Positions 34,502 to 45,153 of a stretch of 64,000 nt of DNA are shown here, one piece after another; the stretch's first letter is position 1, and each line of letters starts with the position of its first letter. The notes under the pieces are model-generated. The model saw only the letters and a list, made by a program, of their open reading frames with translations, was not told the origin of the DNA and made no database searches. A program made the position numbers and the translations under genes. This DNA is from Aphrophora alni (taxonomy: Eukaryota > Arthropoda > Insecta > Hemiptera > Aphrophoridae): contig OY740765.1 of assembly GCA_963513935.1 (NCBI GenBank), positions 122,083,362 to 122,147,361 of the forward strand, written 5' to 3'.

Positions 34502-36138
34502 ATGGCGACGAAACGAAAACGTAATGTGCTTACAATGGCCCAAAAGTTAGACGCATTGAGTCGTATAGACAGGGGCGAATCTTTAAATAAACTTGCTGCA
34601 GAACTCGGCGTAGGGACATCAACAGAACTGTGTCAGATTGGAAAAAAAATTGTAAAAATATTGAAGACTTTTGCTTCAAAATGATCGCTAAAGACAGTTT
34701 AGAGGGTAGAGGAACTATAAAAAATGAAAAGAAAAAAAATGAATCGTTGGATGAGGCATTATTTATGTGGTTTAGTGCTCAGCGAGAACGTGGTGTTCCG
34801 ATTTCTGTACCGATTTTGGCTGAAAAAGCGGCAAACCTAAACAAAACATTACCAAATCCTGATCCAAATTTTACAGCTAGCCAGGGATGGCTAGAGCGGT
34901 TCAAAAATCGGCATGGCATAAGACAATTATCTGTGACTGGTGAAAGCCTGTCTAGTGATCAGGCGGCAAATGAAAAGTTTAAGGAAACTTTTCAATGAAT
35001 TATTTCGTCTGAAAAACTTTCTCCTGACCAGATTTACAATGCTGATGAAACAGGATTGTTTTATCGTATTTTACCGAGCAAAACCTTAGCTTGTAAAATT
35101 GAGAGGCAGCCAAGGGCTACATAAAGAGCAAGGATTGCCTAACTGCTATGGCTTGTAGCAATGCTTCTGGAAACCACAATATTACCCTAGTGATAATTGG
35201 CAAGGCAAAAAATTCTCGAGCACTTAAAAATGTAAATCGTGCATCCTTTCCTGTGGTTTATCTAAATCAAAAAAGTGCGTGGATGGCCAGCTTTATTTTA
35301 AAAAATGGTTCTTTGAAAATTTCGTTCCAGATGTGAAAAAATTTCTCAAAGAAAAAAAACTGCCAGAAAAAGCGATTTTGTTTCTTGACAATGCGCCATC
35401 TCATCCTGCAATAGAAGATCTCATCAGTGGGGATATTAAAGTTAAATTTCTCCCCCCAAATGTGACTCCAATTTTGCAACCTATGGATCAGGGTGTGTTG
35501 GAAAGTATCAAGCGTGTTTATCGCAGGGAACTTTTAAGCAAATTAATTGAAGAAGAAGGCGAAAAAAGCGTGATTGATTTGTTAAAATCTGTAAATGTCA
35601 AAGACATGATTTACATGATTGCAGACGCTTGGGATCATGTTCCAAAAAGTGCTCTACAAAAGTCTTGGAAAAAATTGTGGCCAAACATATGCAATGTAAT
35701 TGAAGAAATGAACCCTACCACTCCACAAATAAGTGAATCGAATGAAACCACTGTCACTACAGAGCAATTGTTAGGCATGTTTGCAAGAATTGACGGTTGT
35801 TCCGTTGTTGATATCAACGACGTCAATGATTGGTTAACAGATAACAACGAAGGAGGTTATGGAGTCATGACAGATGAAGAGATAATTGTAGCGAGTACAT
35901 CTACGCAGGGAGCAGACGAAAGCGAGAGCGAGGAAGAGGGAGACAGCGCACGGCCGGAGAGACACACGCGGACGCGACGACACAGCTGGACAACATCATG
36001 GCGTATTTGGAGCAACAGCAGGATACAACACCAGCTGAACTAATGATGGTGAAACGTTTACGTGATCGTGCCGCATTGAAACGTCACACCAAATTAAAAC
36101 AGAGGAAGATAAATGACTTTTTTGTAAATAACAACTAA
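34502..36138 (+). pseudogene. Tigger/jerky-like transposase, broken
   Basis: The start ATG at 34502 opens MATKRKRNVLTMAQKLDALS, a CENP-B-type N-terminal HTH. The frame shifts near 34625 and continues with a second DNA-binding domain (FTASQGWLERFKNRHGIRQL). A TGA lies at 34996. The first catalytic Asp sits in [11 protein letters not shown], and further frame changes occur near 35115, 35280 and 35950. The second Asp is in LFLDNAPSHP, followed by PPNVTPILQPMDQGVLESIK. The acidic tail runs to a stop at 36138. All family domains are in order, so this was once a full-length copy. Confidence 0.88.
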
Positions 36139-36800
36139 ACCCTATGTAAATTAAAAGCACGTCTAAATATTTCAGGTGTGTAAATAAAATGTTTTTCGTA
36201 ATTTACAGTACTTTGTGTAATTTCGTGTAATGTGTAAATTGAATGACTGTGTAAATATTGTGTTGTTTCGTGACCAAAAGGAAATTATAAATGGTAAGTT
36301 ATGATTTTAAATTTTGTTTTATTTATCTTTCTATAATTTCGGATTATCCGGATTTTTGATTAACCGGATCACTTCCGATCCCAATTAGTCCGGATAAACG
36401 AGGTTGTACTGTATTGACAAATATTACATAAAACTTTTGTATATCTTAGAAAAAGATGGTAAGCTTGATTTTGGATGATACAGGTTTTTCCTGAAAAATG
36501 ATAACTTCGTTTTTGACATGTAACATACTTACTCCAAAACCGTTTCAAAAAAAAATTTTTTTTTACATAGATGAATTCTATGCATCTTTCTGAGAAAAAT
36601 GATGATGTCTTATAAGTTAGGTTTTGTATAAAAATAATATATTTTATTAATTTTTAAACAAACGAAGAAAATTAAATGAAATTAACCAATGCCGGTTCTA
36701 GGGTTAAAAGATGAGCCGCTTTGAACTGCAATTAATTGTTTTACTTGGACTGCAAGTATACGAACCATCTCATCTAGTTCCTTACATGATAAATATGAAT

Positions 36801-37001
36801 TCGGGGTAATAGCCACAACGATTTGTAAAATATGTATGAATGTTGTATGTGTGGATAAGAGGTTTTATTGTCCTGGGTCCAAAGGTCCTGGGTTCAATTC
36901 CCAGTCTAGGTCGTATATTTTTCACTTGAAATATTATTGTATTTTCATTACTTGCTTGTAAAAAACGTATTAGCGTTAAAAACAATAAATTAAAAATTAA
37001 T
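36801..37001 (+). repeat. tRNA-derived SINE, copy 1 (5' part decayed)
   Basis: A box-B-like GGTTCAATTCC at 36891-36901 is followed by the same tail as copy 2 (cagtctaggtcgtatatttt and onwards). The region where box A should be is degenerate. Confidence 0.65.
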
Positions 37002-37129
37002 AAATACATACGTAAGGGCTGCAAAATGAGTAAAAATTAATTTCAATGTCGCATATGCGAGGTAATTAATTTAGTAACTCAAAAATTGCACAATAAAGTA
37101 AAGTCAAGTGAGAAGTCTATGCCCTGTGC

Positions 37130-37300
37130 TGGGAAGCGAATAGGATAGCTCTGTTGGTAGAGCATTGGCGCGTAAAGCCAAAGGTCCTGGGTTCGATTCC
37201 CAGTCTAGGTCGTATATTTTTCACTTGAAATATTATTGCATTTTCATTACTTGCTGGTAAAGATGTATTAGCGTTAAAACAATAAATTAAAAATTAATAC
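37130..37300 (+). repeat. tRNA-derived SINE, copy 2
   Basis: Box A TAGCTCTGTTGGTAGAGC (37146-37163) and box B GGTTCGATTCC (37190-37200) are intact, with an anticodon-like stem TTGGC/GCCAA and loop GCGTAAA. The acceptor arms do not pair and a 100-bp AT-rich tail follows, so it is a SINE and not a working tRNA gene. Boxes A and B form the internal RNA polymerase III promoter. Confidence 0.72.
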
Positions 37301-38903
37301 ATTGTTTTGGATACAGTAAACTTTTTGTCCCCAATCCAAATTTACCCTTTATCTAACTAGAAAGGCCTGTCCTATCTTTTCATAAAGTTCCAGTTAAGAG
37401 AGTGTCTCTTTTTATATAACATTTTAATAAGTGGCAAACTCGTAAAAAAAATTATCTGTAAAAACATGATGTACTTTTTTCAAATAATTACATACAGATC
37501 GACGATGTATGCAAGACCATATATTTATTTGTTTTCTGTTTTCTTGAGAAGATTTTCCTTTTGTAACACATTACACTTAAACAATAATTCAAAACTGAAT
37601 CGCAAAGTACCCATTGTTTTATATACCATCAGTGATAAATACAGGGTCCAATAATGGACTCAATTGAAAGTAGTCGGTGTGATGTGAAATAAAATTGAAA
37701 TAATCTTTTGCAATGGTCTATCAGAGGCTGTAATTTTTCCACTAGGTTGTATCCAGGTTCTTTTACTGATAGGAGTTTTAATTTATCAAGAATAATTAAA
37801 AAAAACTAATAATAGACACTTATTTGTATTAAACATTTTTCCAGACCGAGCAGTATGTGAGCCATTGTTCAACAATACGATGCTATTGTTGGTATCGAAT
37901 AAGACCCATATTCAGAACAACAATAATGAATGCTTTAATCTGTCCTAGAGTGATTGGAAGCCATTTATGCATTCAAGAAAAAGGGGAGATACTACCAGTT
38001 TTTGAAGATATTACTTGATTTGCATATTTGTTAGTTGTAATAACAAAAGAGTTTAAAAGTACTTCAGTGAAAAATAATTTGAAATAATTAATTGAATCAG
38101 TTTGAATGTGAGGACAATATTCGAGGGTTAGTATTTCTAAAAGTGTAAATTTGTGAATAAAATTATCTGATTAAAATTCATCGATACTTTGCCTTATTTC
38201 ATTGTCATTTCCTCTTTCCTCTATCACATTCATCATCTGGATCTGAAGAGCTATTGCTGAATATTTACCTATTTATTGGTGTAGTCCTAAGCCTAGTTGA
38301 GGTAGATGGTTTATTACTTTGTGATGGGGTTATGCAGGCAAGGGTCTAGGTCACATCTTGTAAAAAAAGGTCATTACGATTTTCTAGGTGATAATCAGGA
38401 TCATTATCACTATCATCACAAAATAAACTTCATAATTTAAAGCTAGGGAATGGTTATCATCAGATTTATATTCAATCTGTCTGTTAATTTCACTTGTACC
38501 AATCATTTCATACTAGATTTTTTACAAATGTATAAATTATTATATACACTTAAAACTACAACATTCAACTATAACACTAAAACTAACTATGAAACATTAA
38601 AATTAACTGAAAATGCACAATAACCTAACTCAAAGCTCGATCAAAACAACTTAAAGACGAAAACATAACTGAGCTGTAAGTCACCTTATTTGTTCGATGT
38701 TTGTCGTCTGCAAACATTCAAATAAAGTCTATAACATATAACAATTTCTAATCCATAGATAAACTACTAAAGGATAATATATATTATGTCTAACATTGAT
38801 TATTATTTCTTTTGAAGGTTTATCTATATAAGTTTTAATGTGAAAAAACTGATGGCGACGATATATTGCTTGGAATTTTCCATATAGTATTAAAGCAACA
38901 ATA
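37301..38903. other. intron sequence, nothing firmly recognised
   Basis: At about 38290-38440 the minus strand gives a short acidic stretch (DDSDNDPDYHLENRNDL) like the N-terminus of some transposases, but no domain follows. Otherwise plain AT-rich DNA. Confidence 0.4.
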
Positions 38904-40206
38904 CGAGATGTGTTTAAAAAAAAATGGGAATTTTTGTTTTTTTTTTAAGTTTTATTTATTCATCTACATCAACATTATCCCCTACAAAGTAGTCTCCATA
39001 AAATATTATACACTTATGCCAGCGCTTCTTCCAATCCCCAAAACACTTCTAAAACGCGATCTTTGAGATAGCGTTTAACTCTCTCAGTGATGCGCTTTTA
39101 ATCTCATCTATGCTTGCAAAACGATGGCCCTTCAAGGTTCTCTTTATTTTTGGAAACAGAAAAAAGTCACACAGGGCCATATCTGGCGAATATGAAGGCT
39201 TGGGTAATCATTACAGTGTTATTTTTGGCAAAAATTCACGAACAAGCAATCAAGTATGAGCAGGTGCATTATCGTGATGCAAAAGCCATGAATTGTTTCG
39301 CCACAAATCCAGGCGATTTTTCGGATTGCTTCACACAAATGGCGTTGAACTTGTAGGTAGTACTCCTTATTGATCATTTTACCTTGTGGTAAGAACTCAT
39401 AGTGAGCTATGCCGTTAAAATCGAAGAACACAGTGAGGATAACCTTCACATTCACTTGTCGAGCTTTTTTCAGGCTTCGCGATCCAGAATCCCTCCACTG
39501 GGATTGAGCCTTAGTTTCAAAGTCATATCCGTAAACCCATGCTTCACCCCCTGTTATAATATGTTTCAGTAGTTCTGCATCGTTGTTGATTTCATTTATC
39601 GACTGCTGTGCAACTTCCATTCGCTGCTGTTTCTGTTTAAAATTCAACAATTTTGGGATAAATTTTGCTGTCACAAGTTTCATACCCAAAACATCAAAAA
39701 AAATTTCATGGGATGAGCCCATTGATACGCCAACATCATCAGCGACATCTCTGATTATGATTCGGCGATCGTTCATAATTTTTTTTTTTTTTTCACTTTT
39801 TCTGTTTTCATCGGTTTTTGATGTGATGTGGCGTCCAGGGCGCTTGTCATTTTCAATGTCTTCATGGCTTTCTTGGAAATGCTTATACTACTCGTAAACC
39901 CTTATTTTACTCATGGCAGTGTCACCAAAAGCAACATTAACCATTTCTAAAATATTGCTGCACTTATTCCGTTTCAAAAACAAAATTTAATCCAAATTCT
40001 CTGATCCATTTTCTAAAAAAATAAATAAACCTCAATCTTACCAAAACACATTCACCCTATTTGACAGCTGACAAAAGACTAAACATCCCAATGTACATAT
40101 ACTTTTCAGACATGTTTACCAACACAACAACGAAAAAAATCGAGCGAATCAGACTAATACAACATGCAAAATTACAAAATTCCCGTTATTTTTTTAACAA
40201 ACCTTG
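38904..40206 (-). mobile_element. mariner (Tc1/mariner) transposon, full length but decayed
   Basis: The element is 1303 bp, the usual mariner size. Its ends, CGAGATGTGTTTAAAA and the reversed CAAGGTTTGTTAAAA, are imperfect inverted repeats that both run into AA..GGGAATTTT. TA lies on both sides (38902-38903, 40207-40208). The transposase is on the minus strand. Confidence 0.85.
38950..40009 (-). pseudogene. mariner transposase remnant
   Basis: The start is probably the ATG complementing 40007-40009. After several stops an open frame (39776-39219) gives DRRIIIRDVADDVGVSMGSS (second helix-turn-helix), HIITGGEAWVYGYDFETKAQ (catalytic region; the first Asp is usually in TGDE, here GGEA), and FDFNGIAHYEFLPQGKMINK. 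A frame change precedes LHHDNAPAHT, with the second Asp. The third Asp is in SPDMALCDFFLFPKIK in yet another frame. These are D,D34D mariner signatures. The copy is inactive. Confidence 0.85.
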
Positions 40207-40208
40207 TA

Positions 40209-40682
40209 TATTATCGTTTGGCACTTTTACACATTTTTGGCTGACTATATGTTGATGCCATGGCACACAATCAGTTAATGACTTACAAACTCATAAAAAG
40301 CTCTTTTGCGATCTGATTAGGTTTAAAAAGTCAAAACAGAATTTAAAAAGTCTTACACATAATGGAAAATTATATTAAATAATTATATTGAACAAATAAT
40401 TTTAATAGACTACTAACTTACATAAACAATCACTGTACACCATTTTACTAGACAATACAAACACTAAACATAGAAATTATGATTACAATATTTATTTATT
40501 CAGGATTATATAATAAAATAAGAATTTGCAATATCTAATCAACATCTGGAATGAATATAAGCTTATTGGTGCTGTTATCTAAAAAAAAAACTTGATGCAA
40601 AACTGTTTGGCTGATGTAAGATAAGGCTATGAAAATTCGATGAAATGCTTCCTTTAAAGTAGGCTAATGGATTTTGTTATAA

Positions 40683-40745
<63 letters not shown>

Positions 40746-40808
40746 CCATTTATTATTATGAAAGTTATTTATTTCAGATAAAGAGATTTACTGTTAAATG
40801 AAATACAG
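40209..40808. repeat. intron with (TA)n microsatellite
   Basis: A TA run of about 29 units at 40686-40743 lies just left of LTR array B. Nothing else is seen. Confidence 0.75.
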
Positions 40809-42246
40809 TGAACGGATTAGAAAGTTAGAAAGTCCTAATCCGCCACAAGGCAATTTGAAAGAAAGTCCATTTACAGGTACCGCAATAGAAAGTAGGTCAA
40901 CCTGGTACCGTTAGATTTACAAGTAACTACCCCAACAATTATGAAATATTCCTTTGAACCTAACTAACTATTATTTAAAACAGAACTTTTTATAAAAGAA
41001 AAAATATATATTTTTTTTAATGATTAGTTATGTATAAGCATGTTGTTTTGTATAACCCAGGAGAAATAAGTATGAATTTAACGAAAATTGCTCCAAAATA
41101 TTGTCATAATAATTTAAATAAAATTCATAAAAGTTTATTTAAAAACCATGATAAAATGTAAAGGGAAAGTAGGCAGAGGTGGGGAGGAGTGAAATCTTTG
41201 CGTTAAACGGGACAACCCCAAAAATCAGAGAAGGGGAGTGACGTCACACAACAAAACTATAAAACTCCCTGCCCAAAGCCAACAGCTCTCTCTTCTTACC
41301 ACTCTGTTAACACTATGTTAACACTCTTCTTCGCAAGTTTTGAGTTAAATATTTTAGTGATGATTCATTCAGTCTTTCGGTCATTCTTTTAATTCTAAAA
41401 TGTTAAAGTAAAATAACAGTTTTATTTTCAATGTATTAATTTCAACTAACGAATGTAGATTCGATAAAACATCACAAATTGGCATAATTTGGAAGCATCA
41501 GTAGACACAGCAAACAACTTTAAACGTTCATCGGAAGCAGATTGGAGAAATTCAGACTGGCAATACGAGGATTCAATCATCGCTTTTGTAAGGTACCGAA
41601 ATATCGAATCTGAACATTATAAGATCAATGACAACTTTTAAATTCCATAAATTATCATAAAGTTTAGAGTCAGTAAATTCAGTAATACTTATTTCTCATT
41701 GGGTGGATTAGAAGCATTAATATTGTTTATATCATTTTAATTAAAATTTGTAATATAAGAAAATGTTGCTATAAATATAGATTTTTGTACAAATAACTAA
41801 AAATTTTAGTAAGTATTTATAAGTTGTATAAATATCAATTAAGGAGATAAATTCTTACAAGTTAATACTATCACCCTTGAGTACGTTATTTTGCATAGTC
41901 TCCCATTCTACTTTTGCTATCCTATATTTATGTTAATTTGTAAGTACATTAATAAAACCTAAACTAAAGTCAGGAATCATAGTTCTCCAAATGGCACGAG
42001 TCGAGATAGAGTCAAAAATCGGCTCAAATTAAGCTTAAATTTATACAAAAACCTTACACATAAGAATTTATTGTATACACCACCGGAAAAAGGGGGTAAA
42101 CAATATTTTCTTGCGTTTGATCTTTTTGATTCCAAATATCAGGACCATATATATATATAAAAAACCAGCTGCGCGGAGCCGGGTAGATCGTCGTACGAGG
42201 CTCTACATACATACAATCGTGCAGGGAATAGAAGAAGATCATCGCA
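40809..42246 (+). repeat. LTR 1 of array B
   Basis: It starts near tgaacggattag instead of TGTGACGGATTA and ends ATCATCGCA. It differs from LTR 3 at ten or more sites. Confidence 0.85.
41239..41263 (+). promoter_or_regulatory. CRE-like palindrome and TATA box in LTR 1
   Basis: TGACGTCA (41239-41246) is a perfect CRE/ATF-site palindrome, and TATAAA follows at 41258-41263. The pair recurs at 46714/46733 in LTR 2 and 52191/52210 in LTR 3. It probably marks the RNA polymerase II promoter of the element. Confidence 0.6.
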
Positions 42247-42248
42247 AG

Positions 42249-42269
42249 TGGCGCCCAACAACGTGGGGC
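42249..42269 (+). other. primer-binding site, tRNA-Lys type, copy 1
   Basis: TGGCGCCCAACAACGTGGGG begins two bases after LTR 1. It is complementary to the 3' end of insect tRNA-Lys (PBS TGGCGCCCAACGTGGGGC) apart from two inserted bases. The second copy is at 47724-47744. Confidence 0.75.
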
Positions 42270-42537
42270 GGTGATAATAATTGATTTTAAAGTAAAATGA
42301 ATTATTAATTGCTGCTCTACACGAACAGAACTATCCTGACATTAGATTAGGTTTAAAAATTGCTAGTTCTAAGAAAGTATATAATTTTAGCAATAATTTC
42401 ATATCATTATTTAGTTAGTAAAAGTAAGAAAGATTAAAATGGCTAAAGAACTAGGTCAAAAATCGACGAAAGAAACTGAATCCGAAATGGCTAAAATAAT
42501 GCAGTATCTGAAGAGTATGTAAGCGCAAAGAAATAAA

Positions 42538-42668
42538 GATAAAGAAGAGGCGGAATTAAATAGGCGTAAAGATAAAGAAGAGGCGGAATTAAATAGGCGT
42601 AAAGAAAAAGAAGAGGCGGAATTAAATAGGCGTAAAGAAAAAGAAGAGGCGGAATTAAAAAGTAATAA
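42538..42668 (+). repeat. 33-bp tandem repeats coding for KEEAELNRRK
   Basis: Three full units and a partial fourth encode a charged, helix-forming repeat at the start of gag. The same array is at 48013-48143. Confidence 0.88.
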
Positions 42669-43703
42669 AGATAAAGCAGAAATGGTGAAAGAAATAAAAT
42701 CGGTTGCAGAGGAAATGAAACAAACTTTTTCCGCAGAATTAAGAAAGTATGGGGAAAAATTAGATGAAGTTGATAAACAAATAGTGGACATAAAAAAGGA
42801 TGTGACCGACCTTAGGGAAGATCAGATCTTAAATAATAATAAAATTGAATTAGCTACGATTGAATTTGAAAAATTTAAATTAGGTAACGCTACAGAATTA
42901 GGCACAATAAATAAGAGAATTAATACTGTAGAAAGGAATATGAATACTGGGGGGGAATCAAGTAGGCCTGTGGTGTATTTACACCATAGAGAAAAAGAAA
43001 TAGATAAATTAGAGTTTAATGGAAGGGCAAAGGAAAGCCCAGTAGACTTTATTAGTAAAGTAGAAGAATTGTTTAATGATATCAATCCAGCTTTAGAAGA
43101 TAACGAACGGTTAAAAATAGCCGAAGAACACATGATAGGAAATGCTAGGGATTGGTGGAAAGTTGTAAAAGGGAGTTCTAAAACATATACAGAATTTAAA
43201 TCAATGTTTTTAAAACAATATTGGGGATCAGGAGTGCAAGAAAAAATTAGGAGAGAAATAGATAATAGTAAGTATAATCCTCAAGGGAATATAACTAGAG
43301 TAGAATATTTTGTAAAGATGGTAGGCAAAGCATTGTATTTAAACCCACCAATTCCGGAAGATGATTTAGTGAGAAAAATAATGAGACATTTTGGACACGA
43401 AATCAATATGATTAGTTTAGGATGGACAAACAAGAATATAAAAGAAGCCATTGAGTTTTTGAATGTGCTGGAAGGCGAAGGCACTAGATTACCAGAGTAT
43501 AGAATGCCAGAGTATAGAAATAGTAATTATGGTAAGCAGGATAGGTACTTTAATACAAAGGGACCCAGTCAGCGTCGCGACCATTATGAAGGCCCTAAAC
43601 CACCTACCCTTTCATCCTATGGGAAACGCCCCGAAACACCTAAAAACCAACAGCCTTCTAAACCTGGTCCATCTCAACCCAAAGTCCAATATCAAGGTCT
43701 TCC

Positions 43704-43710
43704 AAAAAAC
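43704..43710 (+). promoter_or_regulatory. -1 ribosomal frameshift site at the gag-protease junction, copy 1
   Basis: A-AAA-AAC lies in the gag frame (codons CCA AAA AAC) right before the TAA stop at 43711. A -1 slip enters exactly the frame that stays open through protease to 44993. A short hairpin AGGG-AGGT-CCCT follows at 43716-43727. A AAA AAC is a well-known efficient slippery sequence in retroviruses. The second copy is at 49179-49185. Confidence 0.75.
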
Positions 43711-43757
43711 TAAAGAGGGAGGTCCCTAATCATAATAAATGGAGACGGAACTACAAA

Positions 43758-44993
43758 TTGGGGACTGAAGATGCAAAAACGGAAAATAACTTGGAATTGA
43801 TGAAACCAAAGAAGGTATTAAATAAAAGTTTAACCAAAATTCATGAAGTTAAGCTTAATGATCTGAAATACAATGTACGTGAGGATTTGATGGAAGAAAG
43901 TAATTTAGTCCTTGCGATAGACAAGAAATTACCAGTATGTCCAATGATTGAAGTTAGGATAGGGGAAGAAAATCTTGAAATGAGTATAGACACTGGAGCT
44001 CAATTGTCATGCCTACAAGAAGAATATTATCTGAACCTACTTAGCAAAGGATTCAATTGTTTGGAACTTCCCGTACAAAATGTTGAAGTGACAACAGCGA
44101 TAAAGAAGAAACGGCAAAAAGTTAATAAACAAATATTAACATCTATGGAAATAAATGGCGAGAAATTGGACGTAATTTTACTAATTGTACCAAACTTAGA
44201 TGGTATAGGAATTTTAGGATGTAACATGTTAAATGAAACTAGAGCCAGAATAAATATGGAAAGAAAATTTGTTATCTTCCATATAAACGGTGAACAAATA
44301 GTTGTTGATTTTTTAAACAACGAAAATTTATCAGAAAGGACAATGTCGTTGTCATACAGAAAGGACAATATCAAAATGGAACCAAAAATAACACCTAAGG
44401 TTCAAATAGGAGGTCCTTATGCGATAAAGCGAGATTTAGGGGCTTTACCGTTAATCACTCGTCCTGGGAGTGATAGTAAAATCAATACAGGAGAAAAGGG
44501 AGATCAAAAGGATACAAAGGAATCCACCCCACGTCAAGGGAAGGAGGTTTCCGAAATTACAAAGAAAATAGTGCCTAAGATTAAAAATATCAAGTATAAA
44601 AAAAGTCAACGTCAAAAATTGGGGAAGAATAAGGTTAAGGTAGTAAATAGCTCTCAGAGCAACCAATCGTCGGAAACCATGGAGGAAGATAGTCTAAAAG
44701 AAGACCTCAATACCATGAGTTCAATTAAGGAGAAAATCCTTAGCTCTAGTAGCAAAAACATCACATCATCTAATAAATCGGCCAAGACCGAAGATGTTTG
44801 TGTCCAATATACCGAAACAAACTTCTGTCCACAAAAAGACAAAAAAGACATAATAAAAAGCTTCGTTATTAATAAAACAAACATGGCCAAGAAGAAAACT
44901 GTAATTTCAAATCCTGACTTCCAAAATAAACAAACAAGGACGAAACAGTCCAGAACAAGACAGAATGAAGAGCGAAACAAAGGAGGTAAATAA
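43758..44993 (+). CDS. aspartic protease and basic tail, element B copy 1
   Basis: No ATG opens this frame where it separates from gag: 43758 is TTG, and the frame is open further left across the gag stop, so it is probably translated by -1 frameshift as Gag-Pro. The retropepsin core has LEMSIDTGAQLSCL (catalytic Asp in DTG) and LDGIGILGCNML (the ILG motif near the end). After about residue 210 it turns Lys- and Ser-rich without domains. In full Gypsy elements reverse transcriptase would follow; here it does not. Confidence 0.82.
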   Translation: MGTEDAKTENNLELMKPKKVLNKSLTKIHEVKLNDLKYNVREDLMEESNLVLAIDKKLPVCPMIEVRIGEENLEMSIDTGAQLSCLQEEYYLNLLSKGFNCLELPVQNVEVTTAIKKKRQKVNKQILTSMEINGEKLDVILLIVPNLDGIGILGCNMLNETRARINMERKFVIFHINGEQIVVDFLNNENLSERTMSLSYRKDNIKMEPKITPKVQIGGPYAIKRDLGALPLITRPGSDSKINTGEKGDQKDTKESTPRQGKEVSEITKKIVPKIKNIKYKKSQRQKLGKNKVKVVNSSQSNQSSETMEEDSLKEDLNTMSSIKEKILSSSSKNITSSNKSAKTEDVCVQYTETNFCPQKDKKDIIKSFVINKTNMAKKKTVISNPDFQNKQTRTKQSRTRQNEERNKGGK

Positions 44994-45153
44994 TTCTAGG
45001 CCCAATGTAAAGAAAGGTAAACCTAAAATTAAAATTAAAATGGCAAGTTCAAATATAATATCTGACCCAGATTATAAATATTTCGAAAATAGTGTATTGA
45101 ATAACGAGCAAAAATTAATTATAGAAGATCTAGTTAAAAAGAATAAAGTATAA
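44965..45153 (+). pseudogene. short frame after protease, possible start of truncated pol
   Basis: A 62-codon frame overlaps the protease end by 29 bases, in another frame. Its end, NNEQKLIIEDLVKKNKV, looks like the linker before Gypsy reverse transcriptase (EQ...L..LL.KY). The stop follows at once, and reverse transcriptase never appears. I read it as the edge of an old deletion, with moderate doubt. Confidence 0.45.

Larger units (their letters stand above)
33967..36411 (+). mobile_element. pogo/Tigger-type DNA transposon
   Basis: Terminal inverted repeats CAGTACTACCTCGTTTATCC.. (33967-33990) and its complement (36388-36411) match at 23 of 24 bases and are flanked by TA on both sides. It is 2445 bp long, a usual size for autonomous Tigger elements. 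It holds a broken CENP-B-like transposase on the plus strand. It inserted into the second copy of the duplicated unit of the piggyBac element. Confidence 0.92.
33575..36655. repeat. diverged direct duplication inside the piggyBac element
   Basis: A unit of about 330 bp beginning attttgaaaatgtaac (33578 on) and containing aattctatgc..ctttctga is repeated from about 33932. The second copy is split by the Tigger insertion and resumes at 36414. Confidence 0.6.
32536..36703. mobile_element. piggyBac-family non-autonomous element with nested Tigger
   Basis: TTAA lies on both sides (32532-32535 and 36704-36707). The left end CCCTACAAGTGG and the reversed right end CCCTAGAACCGG resemble the left end CCCTCTAACCGC of the intact piggyBac at 60365. 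The first 400 bp align with the 5' region of that element, including a segment reading tagatgcataatcatgcaaa in both. No transposase remains. Without the nested element it would be about 1.7 kb. Confidence 0.72.
42439..43713 (+). pseudogene. gag of element B, copy 1, one in-frame stop
   Basis: The first ATG (42439) opens MAKELGQKSTKETESEMAKI, but TAA at 42520-42522 stops it after 27 codons. The frame is then open to 43713. It has an 11-residue repeat (RRKDKEEAELN, four times, 42538-42668), a coiled coil, and from about 43000 a capsid segment (EKEIDKLEFNGRAKESPVDF, then ARDWWKVVKGSSKTYTEFK) of the Retrotrans_gag type. The end is Pro-rich with no zinc knuckle. Internal starts at 42657 or 42682 could give a shorter Gag. 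The frame ends at a slippery heptamer and TAA. Confidence 0.8.

Noticed and set aside
37141..37206. Possible tRNA gene with a GTA anticodon
   Set aside because: Position 33 is not U, the acceptor arms do not pair and a SINE tail shared with a neighbouring copy follows. Called a SINE instead.
38290..38440. Acidic minus-strand peptide like a transposase N-terminus
   Set aside because: Too short and without any following domain; noted only in the stretch description.
43463..43729. 88-codon frame at the gag-protease border
   Set aside because: It is the third frame over the gag end. The protease frame is a different one, reached by -1 slippage.
42456..44980. Several Ser/Phe/Leu-rich minus-strand frames in array B (and their copies from 47931)
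   Set aside because: Antisense shadows of the Lys/Glu-rich gag and protease frames.
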